In this document: positions 1 through 4,973 of the stretch, piece by piece
Numbering within the stretch: the first letter of the stretch is position 1
Layout: every line of letters begins with the position of its first letter
Source of the DNA: Eubacteriales bacterium
Lineage (GTDB): Bacteria; Bacillota_A; Clostridia; Lachnospirales; Lachnospiraceae
Reading direction: 5' to 3'
Assembly (NCBI GenBank): GCA_030527765.1
Contig: JAUNAE010000194.1
Coordinates: 1 to 7,219 of the forward strand
Length of the DNA stretch: 7,219 nt
Made by a program: the position numbers and the translations under genes
Notes under the pieces: generated by a model
The model's database searches: none
The model's input: the letters and a program-made list of their open reading frames with translations, nothing else
What the model was told of the DNA's origin: nothing

Positions 1-153
1 TTCTTTTTCATCGGTGTTTTCTGCAGCATCTTCTGTATCCGGATCTGTATTTTCTACAGTTTCTTCTGCAGCTGCGTCTTCAGCGTAGGTCACACTGCCC
101 GCTGAAAGAGCGACACATGCCGCAAGAAGCATCATGTAAATTCGTCTCTTCAT
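1..153 (-). CDS. Secreted acidic protein, N-terminal fragment
   Basis: This is the first 51 codons of a gene that continues beyond the left edge. It begins with ATG at 153, preceded on the minus strand by an AAAGGA ribosome site about 11 bases upstream. The peptide starts MKRRIYMMLLAACVALSAG, a positively charged n-region and hydrophobic core ending in a VTYA-like cleavage site near residue 24, which is a typical Sec signal peptide without a lipobox cysteine. The mature part begins with a strongly acidic, low-complexity run of Glu, Asp, Ala, Asn and Thr, as seen in linkers at the start of clostridial exported proteins. It lies 26 bases downstream of the deacetylase lipoprotein gene in the same direction with no terminator between, so the two are probably co-transcribed. 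The function cannot be told from this fragment. Confidence 0.75.
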   Translation of the reverse strand, partial: MKRRIYMMLLAACVALSAGSVTYAEDAAAEETVENTDPDTEDAAENTDEKE

Positions 154-179
154 ATCTTTTTGTATCCTTTCATATATCC

Positions 180-1571
180 TTACATCGGCGGAACCGGAGT
201 CGGTCTGGAAGAATCCCAGACTTTTGATACATCGAACAGATCACTCAACATCTCCGGATTGTAATACATTCTGTATCCATCCAGATTACGTCTTCCCATA
301 CGGAAGGAATCTGTATTCACCTGTACCCAGTACTGACTGGAATCCACGTTGCAGTAATAATTATATCCTGCAGATTTGTAATAGGCAAATTTCGGGTTGC
401 TCATGGAATAGGCTTCCCAGTTGCCGATGTCTGCACCAAAGGCAAAGATGATCATATCTGTCTTTCCGAGAATCGGTGCCACATAAGACTGCCATTTCTG
501 GTCATCCAGCTGCAATTCTTCTGCGGAAGAAGTCGTCGCATTTCTGTGACCCCAGGTATGGCTTGCGAATTCCCAGCCTTCTGCTTTCATAGCATCTGCC
601 ACAGCGGTCGCCTGTGCAACTTCGCTGTCATAATCAAAATCCGGATGAGCTTCCAGAAACTGTCTCTGGTTGTCCTGCAGATTCTCCCCGATCTTATAAG
701 CAATGTCCGTGCGATAACCAAGCACACCATTGTATCCGGTCATGGCCAGAATTCCTTTTCGTCCACGGTAAGAAAAATCCGGATGTTTCCGTACGAACTC
801 GTCAATCAGAGGAACCATATCGTAATTTCCTACAGACACGCTTCCGTCGTCCTCAATGTATTCACATCGAACACGACCATCGTCATCTACAACCAGTCGG
901 CTGGCAAATCCATCCCCATCCATATAATGGTAATAACTGACATCATCCTGAGACAGAACAAAAGGAATCTTGCCCTGCGGCAAAAGGATAGAACCTCTGC
1001 TCATGGTTCCGTCTGCATTGACCGTTGCCATGTCATGAGGACTGACCATAACATATCCCTCATCATACATCGTCTGAATGATTTTGTTAAACTCATCAAT
1101 CGTGGTCATAACCTGATTGTATCCTGCCTCATCCTCATCTCCGTCGAATGCTTTGGCAGTATCATACACCAGTGTATGGAAAAATACATGCGTAATATTT
1201 TCCAGTGGATATTCCACACAGGCAGCCTTCTCATTCTCATATTTCTTGACGGCCGTCTGCATTTCTGTATCGTTCTCGTAATCCGGCTGATTCTTCAGAT
1301 AGCCGATTGCCTTATCATAGTCATACTGCATTGCCAGTCTTCTGGCATAGGTCAGATACTTGTCATTCGGTGATGGAGTCGGTGTCGGCGTCATAGTCGG
1401 TGTCGGCGTTGCCGGCGGTGACACATCTACGGCTCTGATTTTTTCTCCCTGTTTTACAGATACGACCTGATCATCAAAAGGAAGCAATGCGCATCCTGAC
1501 AACAGGGCACTGCATCCAATCATCAGCCCCAGAAGGAGCCCCCTTTTCGCATTTTTCATTTTACTCAACAT
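180..1571 (-). CDS. Putative polysaccharide deacetylase (NodB-like) lipoprotein
   Basis: A 463-residue exported protein. Residues 1-27 form a lipoprotein signal: basic MKNAKRG, a hydrophobic core and a lipobox LLSGC with Cys27 as the lipidation site. A Thr-Pro linker follows (about 52-68), then a helical region (about 70-120). The rest resembles a NodB homology domain, the fold of metal-dependent enzymes that remove N- or O-acetyl groups from peptidoglycan or other glycans. Visible motifs are an Asp-Asp pair (209-210, context LSQDDVSYY, replacing the usual TFDDG) and the metal-site SHTWGH (His338, His342). About 128 residues separate them, far more than in standard NodB enzymes, so there is an insertion (roughly 215-310) rich in Asp and Gly. 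The usual R-x-P-Y motif is not evident; FAFGADIG (376-383) lies where it might be. The start was placed at 1571 because AGGGG sits 5 bases upstream and gives a proper signal peptide. The domain call is good; activity and substrate are unproven. Confidence 0.85.
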   Translation of the reverse strand: MLSKMKNAKRGLLLGLMIGCSALLSGCALLPFDDQVVSVKQGEKIRAVDVSPPATPTPTMTPTPTPSPNDKYLTYARRLAMQYDYDKAIGYLKNQPDYENDTEMQTAVKKYENEKAACVEYPLENITHVFFHTLVYDTAKAFDGDEDEAGYNQVMTTIDEFNKIIQTMYDEGYVMVSPHDMATVNADGTMSRGSILLPQGKIPFVLSQDDVSYYHYMDGDGFASRLVVDDDGRVRCEYIEDDGSVSVGNYDMVPLIDEFVRKHPDFSYRGRKGILAMTGYNGVLGYRTDIAYKIGENLQDNQRQFLEAHPDFDYDSEVAQATAVADAMKAEGWEFASHTWGHRNATTSSAEELQLDDQKWQSYVAPILGKTDMIIFAFGADIGNWEAYSMSNPKFAYYKSAGYNYYCNVDSSQYWVQVNTDSFRMGRRNLDGYRMYYNPEMLSDLFDVSKVWDSSRPTPVPPM

Positions 1572-1783
1572 TACATCCCCTATTGTATTCTTTATTTGCA
1601 GGTAGTTTATATTCCCACAGAGACCATGCAAAACAAATTTGCCATACCGAAAATCCTTAACGGATTTCCGCACTTCTCCATGGGTTCCTCTCCCCAAAGT
1701 ACACTCCCGCAGTTAATATTAAACCACAAAACAGAAGGAAGTTCCACAGAAAACCCGAAAAACTTTTGCCTTGTCGCTCTTCC
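1572..1783. other. Non-coding upstream region of the deacetylase gene
   Basis: About 210 bases upstream of the deacetylase gene with no convincing gene. On the minus strand a TATAAA (1606-1611) could be a -10 box, with a poor TTGTTT (1631-1636) 19 bases upstream, so this promoter assignment is weak. A short stem (AAATCC/GGATTT, around 1650-1668) would lie upstream of that start. The region joins directly onto the palindrome and hairpin element to its right. Confidence 0.35.
1577..1581 (-). promoter_or_regulatory. Ribosome site fixing the deacetylase start
   Basis: On the minus strand AGGGG lies 5 bases before the ATG at 1571. The frame stays open 42 codons further upstream (to 1697), but that extension has no signal-peptide character and would bury the lipoprotein signal inside the protein. 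The next in-frame ATG (1559) would be 17 bases from this site, which is too far. Confidence 0.7.
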
Positions 1784-1795
1784 TTAATGCATTAA
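1784..1795. repeat. Perfect 12-base palindrome TTAATGCATTAA
   Basis: The sequence TTAATGCATTAA is fully self-complementary and ends three bases before the first hairpin of the neighbouring element. It could be the edge of that element or a dimeric-protein binding site. Nothing in the sequence decides between these. Confidence 0.5.
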
Positions 1796-1797
1796 AT

Positions 1798-1964
1798 CGC
1801 GAATCTCGTAAGAGGATTCGCGCGCGAGTTCGGCAGTTGCGAAGCAACTTTCTTCTGCCGAACTCTGCGATCCGCCGGAGGCTCATCTCAGTCGGGGAGA
1901 CCCCCACTGAGACTAATTTGTTATCCCTCACTTATAGAAAATGGGGGCTCCCCGACTGAGATGA
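1798..1964. repeat. Triple-hairpin intergenic element, possibly a dispersed repeat
   Basis: Three inverted repeats follow one another almost without a gap. Hairpin A (1798-1822) pairs CGCGAATC with GATTCGCG. Hairpin B (1823-1869) pairs GAGTTCGGCAG (1826-1836) with CTGCCGAACTC (1855-1865), extended by CGC/GCG at the base, and can hold a smaller GTTGC-GAA-GCAAC stem inside. Hairpin C pairs 1883-1899 with 1948-1964 over 17 bases, then CCCCCA (1901-1906) with TGGGGG (1942-1947) after a bulged A. The left arm of C can instead fold on itself (CTCAGT 1887-1892 with ACTGAG 1906-1911, GGGG with CCCC), so two exclusive folds exist. It is GC-rich compared with its AT-rich flanks and has no terminator-like T-run on either strand. 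This compact make-up resembles REP- or MITE-like elements scattered in intergenic regions, but repetition elsewhere cannot be seen from one window. Confidence 0.7.
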
Positions 1965-1995
1965 AAATCCGATGAAAACACAAATCTCCGTATGC

Positions 1996-2024
1996 TTTAC
2001 AAATCCAGGGAAATCATTTAGAAT
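1996..2024 (+). promoter_or_regulatory. Sigma-A-type promoter of the ispE operon
   Basis: TTTACA (1996-2001) and TAGAAT (2019-2024) are separated by exactly 17 bases, a close match to the housekeeping promoter. Transcription would start near 2031, giving a leader of about 170 bases before ispE. It begins about 30 bases to the right of the triple-hairpin element. Confidence 0.65.
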
Positions 2025-2033
2025 GTGAATACA

Positions 2034-2043
2034 CTGTATACAA
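2034..2043. promoter_or_regulatory. Candidate GntR-family operator CTGTATACAA
   Basis: The core TGTATACA (2035-2042) is a perfect palindrome, and CTGTATACAA differs by one base from TTGTATACAA, the centre of the known Bacillus subtilis GntR operator. ATAC precedes it (2029-2032). It lies just downstream of the -10 box at the predicted start site, where a bound repressor would block transcription. Because the second gene of the operon encodes a GntR/FCD regulator, autoregulation is a natural reading; it is inferred only from position and motif. Confidence 0.45.
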
Positions 2044-2200
2044 AATACCAATATCATCGAACATGATTGTAATTGCCCTCGACTTACTGAAGTGAGAGTC
2101 CGTTCTACGGAGACAATATTGTTCCTGATCACTACATGCAAAATGAGAATCTTTTCTATAGATATAGATATGGATGAGATGAAAGGAGGCCGCAGCGTTC
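2044..2200 (+). other. Leader of the ispE transcript with two small hairpins
   Basis: This non-coding stretch carries two adjacent small stems: CTC-ACTT pairing with AAGT-GAG (2078-2096, one bulged G) and TCCGT/ACGGA (2099-2111, loop TCT), then the 10-base palindrome ACAATATTGT (2113-2122). A strong AAAGGAGG ribosome site (2182-2189) lies 11 bases before the ispE ATG. No known riboswitch class was recognised and no terminator-type hairpin with a T-run is present. Confidence 0.4.
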
Positions 2201-3067
2201 ATGAGATTACGCGCATTAGCAAAGATTAATCTTGGTCTGGATATTCTCGGAAAGCGTTCCGATGGATACCATGAAGTCCGCATGATTATGCAGACAATTT
2301 CCATGTATGATGTTCTGGAGATCCATCCTCGCAAAGAACCCGGGATCGGAATGACGACCAATCTTCCATACATTCCCACAGACGAACGCAACCTGGTTTA
2401 CAAAGCTGCAAAGCTTCTGATGGATGAATATGAGATTCAGGATGGACTTCGCATCCATCTCCGCAAATTCATTCCTGTTGCTGCGGGAATGGCCGGCGGC
2501 AGTTCCGATGCGGCGGCAACTCTGGTTGGCCTGAACCGACTGTTTCATCTCGGATTGTCCGAAGAGGAACTGATGGAGCGAGGAGTAAAGATCGGCGCCG
2601 ACGTTCCATACTGTATTATGCGGGGAACAGCCCTTGCGGAGGGAATCGGTGAAAAACTCACACGACTGGATCCTGTTCCGGACTGCTTTATCCTTGTTGG
2701 AAAACCCGGCATCTCCGTCTCCACAAAAACAGCATATGAATCTCTGGATCTTCAGAATCTCTCCTATCGTCCGGATATCGAAGGAATTATGAAGGCCATC
2801 GAGGAGGACAATCTTCTTCATATGACTGCCTCTATGGGAAATGTATTTGAGCCGGGCATTGCCGAACGCCATCCTGTCATTTACAAGATCAAGCATCATA
2901 TGGAAGAAAACGGTGCTCTTGCAGCAATGATGAGTGGAAGCGGCCCAACCGTATTTGGTATTTATGACAGTCAGTCAAAAGTAAAAAATGCAGCTCTCGC
3001 CCTCAAACGTAGCGGCCTGTGCAAAACCGTTTTTGCGACGAGAGTTTTCAATAACCGTACACGCTGA
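2201..3067 (+). CDS. ispE: 4-diphosphocytidyl-2-C-methyl-D-erythritol kinase
   Basis: A 288-residue GHMP-family kinase. IspE uses ATP to phosphorylate the 2-hydroxyl of 4-diphosphocytidyl-methylerythritol, the fourth step of the non-mevalonate (MEP) isoprenoid pathway in the cytoplasm. The pathway yields IPP and DMAPP for undecaprenyl phosphate, quinones and tRNA modification. The N-terminal ALAKINLGL carries the expected active-site Lys8. The GHMP glycine-rich ATP loop PVAAGMAGGSSDAA occupies 92-105, GADVPYC carries the likely catalytic Asp134, and the third GHMP motif MSGSGPTVFGIY is at 244-255. Length and motif order are normal for the family and the gene looks intact. The ATG at 2201 is supported by AAAGGAGG upstream and by the usual start of the family. 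It is the first gene of a probable operon with the GntR regulator 29 bases downstream. Assignment is very secure. Confidence 0.97.
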   Translation: MRLRALAKINLGLDILGKRSDGYHEVRMIMQTISMYDVLEIHPRKEPGIGMTTNLPYIPTDERNLVYKAAKLLMDEYEIQDGLRIHLRKFIPVAAGMAGGSSDAAATLVGLNRLFHLGLSEEELMERGVKIGADVPYCIMRGTALAEGIGEKLTRLDPVPDCFILVGKPGISVSTKTAYESLDLQNLSYRPDIEGIMKAIEEDNLLHMTASMGNVFEPGIAERHPVIYKIKHHMEENGALAAMMSGSGPTVFGIYDSQSKVKNAALALKRSGLCKTVFATRVFNNRTR

Positions 3068-3096
3068 CAAACAGAAATAGGAGGACTGGAACAGAC

Positions 3097-3795
3097 ATGA
3101 CAAATGATTTTTCTGTGGATATGGATGAATATTTGCCACTGCGGGATGTCGTGTTCAAAACACTGCGAAAAGCAATTCTGAAAGGTGAATTAAAACCGGG
3201 AGAACGTCTCATGGAGCTTGCTCTGGCAGAGCGGCTTGGTGTGAGCCGTACCCCCATTCGTGAAGCCATGCGAAAACTGGAACTCGAGGGACTGGTTGTT
3301 ATGGTGCCGCGCAGAGGTGCCCAGGTCGCACGAATTACCGAAAAAGATCTGAACGACGTTCTGGAGGTGCGGATTGCTCTGGAAAATGTCGCCATCGAAA
3401 AAGCCTGCACCCTTATGACTGACGAGGAGCTTCGTCATCTCTGGGTAGCTTCCAAAAATTTTGAGAAATCTATTGATGAGGGTGATCCTGTCCGCCTTGC
3501 GGAAGCAGATGCCGCTTTTCACCAGATCATCTACAATGCATCCGATAACACCAAACTGATTCAGGTACTGAACAATATGCGAGAGCAGATTTACCGCTAT
3601 CGTGTAGAATATCTGAAAGAAGAAGAACCACGTCAGCAGCTGCTTGCAGAACATCAGCGTCTGGTAGAAGCAATTCGAAGCCGAAATGTGGAAGAAGCCC
3701 GTAAGATTTCCTACGATCATCTGGAAAATCAGAGAACTGCGATTATCCGTTCCATTCGCAAGGAACAGGAGGACGCTGAGAAGAAAACAAAGTAA
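3097..3795 (+). CDS. GntR-family transcriptional regulator, FCD (FadR) subfamily
   Basis: A 232-residue DNA-binding regulator. Residues about 12-78 form the GntR winged helix: LRDVVFKTLRKAILKGELKPGERL, then LAERLGVSRTPIREAMRKLELEGLV with the recognition helix around SRTPIREAM, and the wing VPRRGAQVA. Residues about 84-220 are an all-helical FCD effector domain. It keeps the metal-site pattern Asp138-x3-His142 (DAAFH), His186 (AEHQRL) and His208 (YDHLEN), with the last two 22 residues apart as in metal-binding FCD proteins, so it probably binds a metal and a small carboxylate-like ligand. The C-terminus is a charged tail. AGGAGG lies 12 bases before the ATG. It is sandwiched between ispE and the DUF1934 gene with short gaps, so it is co-transcribed. 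The TGTATACA palindrome at the operon promoter suggests self-control. The effector is unknown. Confidence 0.93.
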   Translation: MTNDFSVDMDEYLPLRDVVFKTLRKAILKGELKPGERLMELALAERLGVSRTPIREAMRKLELEGLVVMVPRRGAQVARITEKDLNDVLEVRIALENVAIEKACTLMTDEELRHLWVASKNFEKSIDEGDPVRLAEADAAFHQIIYNASDNTKLIQVLNNMREQIYRYRVEYLKEEEPRQQLLAEHQRLVEAIRSRNVEEARKISYDHLENQRTAIIRSIRKEQEDAEKKTK

Positions 3796-3828
3796 CTATT
3801 CTGTACTTTCATAGTTATGTTATGAAGT

Positions 3829-3832
3829 GAGG
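3829..3832 (+). promoter_or_regulatory. Ribosome site fixing the DUF1934 start
   Basis: GAGG (within GTGAGG, 3827-3832) lies 6 bases before the ATG at 3839. An in-frame GTG at 3827 would overlap this site, so the ATG is preferred. Confidence 0.65.
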
Positions 3833-3838
3833 TTTTGT

Positions 3839-4285
3839 ATGGATAAAGAAGTTTTGATTCACGTAAAAGGACTGCAGATTATGGATGACCAGGGAGAAGA
3901 CGAACCGGTAGAGATCGTTGTTCCCGGCGAATATTACTTCCGCAACGGCAGTCATTATCTTCGATATGAAGAGATCCTGGATGATTCCGGCAAGCCAACC
4001 ATCAACTACATCAAAATGTCCGATAAAGGAATGGAAGTCCGCAAGAAAGGGCTTGTGAATGTTCAGATGGTTTTTGAGCGAAACAAAAAGAACATGGCTT
4101 TTTATACGACACCATTCGGTACTCTTCAGATGGGAATCGCTGCAACAAATCTTCAGATGAACGCCCTTGAGAATCGTCTGCATATGCATGTGGACTATGC
4201 TCTCGATCTGAATGACGAGCATGTGGCTGATTGTTTCATCGACGTGGTTGCCCAGCCAAAAGGAGACCGGGATTTTTCACTGTAA
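3839..4285 (+). CDS. DUF1934 family beta-barrel protein (YwiB-like)
   Basis: A 148-residue cytoplasmic protein with no signal or membrane segment. It matches the DUF1934 / YwiB family, small calycin-like beta-barrels of unknown biochemical role found across Firmicutes. Family features visible are the opening VLIHVKGLQ, a YYFRNGSHYLRYEE strand pair (32-45), a GMEVRKKG turn (64-71), and the signature FYTTPFGTLQMGI (88-100), followed by amphipathic strands to the end (LHMHVDYALDLN, 114-125). Length is normal and the frame is intact. It begins 43 bases after the GntR stop codon and is the last gene before a strong terminator, so it is the third gene of the ispE operon. Elsewhere in Firmicutes the family is often next to argS; here argS is absent. 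Molecular function is unknown. Confidence 0.88.
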   Translation: MDKEVLIHVKGLQIMDDQGEDEPVEIVVPGEYYFRNGSHYLRYEEILDDSGKPTINYIKMSDKGMEVRKKGLVNVQMVFERNKKNMAFYTTPFGTLQMGIAATNLQMNALENRLHMHVDYALDLNDEHVADCFIDVVAQPKGDRDFSL

Positions 4286-4320
4286 AATCTAATAGAAATC
4301 TTGCATTGTGCAATGATACG

Positions 4321-4365
4321 AAAAAAAGACAGATCATCGGAAACGATAATCTGTCTTTCTTAATT
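4321..4365. terminator. Bidirectional intrinsic terminator between convergent genes
   Basis: AAAGACAGAT (4325-4334) pairs with ATCTGTCTTT (4349-4358); after one C-A mismatch, ATCG pairs with CGAT around a GAAA loop (4340-4343). A run of seven A (4321-4327) makes a U-run for minus-strand transcripts, and TTTCTTAATTTT follows on the plus strand. It therefore serves both the DUF1934 gene (plus) and the small membrane protein gene (minus). Confidence 0.85.
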
Positions 4366-4386
4366 TTACTTATGTATGCCTTGATG

Positions 4387-4836
4387 TCAGGCTTTTTTCT
4401 GACGTCTGAATCTGGCGAAGAATCCTTTCTTCTCCTCCGGTTTCTCAAGGGAACCACGAATTCCCTTCACACCTACGATGTACAGTCCGCTGACTTCCGC
4501 TTTAACTTCCTTCTTAACAGGAATCATGTCAAAAATCTTCTCGTCCGCGATCATGATTGTGATCTTCGGTCCGACTTTTGCTTTGACAATCGGAAGTTTA
4601 CTTCTGCGCATAAGACGCGGTACCTGCTGGATAACCATATCCGGCAGTCCTGATTCTTTGACCGGCATTCGTTTCTTATCAATAATCAACATAGACACTG
4701 TCTGTTTGGATGCTTCAATCTGTGCCTGGGATTCTTCCTGCCGTTTCTGAGTTTTCTTGCCGAAGAAGTACAGTGCGATAAGGGCCGCAATCAGTATGAC
4801 AAGAATGATGAGCAGGACGATCGTTACTTTACTCAT
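4387..4836 (-). CDS. Single-pass membrane protein of unknown function
   Basis: A 149-residue protein I cannot assign to a named family. It begins MSKVTIVLLIILVILIAAL, giving one strongly hydrophobic segment (about 4-25) followed by FGKKTQKRQ. The positive charges right after the segment suggest that the remainder lies in the cytoplasm. Residues 26-45 are charged and helical (RQEESQAQIEASK). A soluble part of alternating hydrophobic and charged residues follows (48-125, including SMLIIDKKRMPVK and PKITIMIADEKIFDMIPVKKEV), likely beta-rich. The tail is very basic and aromatic (GFFARFRRQKKA), possibly contacting membrane or nucleic acid. The ATG at 4836 is chosen because GGAGGAGG (4842-4849) is 5 bases upstream; an ATG eight codons earlier lacks such a site. 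It has its own promoter, converges on the ispE operon and shares its terminator. A conserved clostridial hypothetical protein is the best description. Confidence 0.8.
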   Translation of the reverse strand: MSKVTIVLLIILVILIAALIALYFFGKKTQKRQEESQAQIEASKQTVSMLIIDKKRMPVKESGLPDMVIQQVPRLMRRSKLPIVKAKVGPKITIMIADEKIFDMIPVKKEVKAEVSGLYIVGVKGIRGSLEKPEEKKGFFARFRRQKKA

Positions 4837-4895
4837 AAAATCCTCCTCCAAAATATGCATTTGGTTTTGTCATGAACCGCTATTCATGCCTAACT

Positions 4896-4924
4896 ATTTT
4901 AGCATTTTTTCCAAAAATTGGCAA
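4896..4924 (-). promoter_or_regulatory. Strong extended -10 promoter for the small membrane protein
   Basis: On the minus strand TTGCCA (4924-4919) and TAAAAT (4901-4896) are 17 bases apart, with TGC immediately before the -10 box making an extended -10. Transcription would start near 4889, about 50 bases before the ATG at 4836. This makes the gene independent of the upstream amidase gene. Confidence 0.7.
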
Positions 4925-4973
4925 TGGCTCTATTGGAACATGTAGTTGATATTTCCAAAAAGAACCTTTGCAA

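Noticed and set aside
1572..1697. Forty-two-codon N-terminal extension of the deacetylase frame
   Set aside because: It has no ribosome site, adds a charged stretch before the lipoprotein signal, and the start at 1571 has a well-spaced AGGGG.
1719..1959. Two overlapping small open frames on opposite strands across the hairpin element
   Set aside because: They arise because inverted repeats stay open on both strands; neither has a convincing ribosome site or protein features.
1798..1964. Reading hairpins A-C as transcription terminators
   Set aside because: None is followed by a T-run on either strand, and there is no gene ending beside them.
2136..2177. Thirteen-codon leader peptide frame upstream of ispE (ATG at 2136)
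   Set aside because: There is no ribosome site before it, and its codons show no regulatory run such as repeated rare or same-type residues beyond a few Tyr/Arg.
4933..4958. TTGGAA/TTCCAA stem after the amidase stop codon as a terminator
   Set aside because: The stem is only 6 bp with a 14-base loop, and it has no adjacent T-run in the minus direction.
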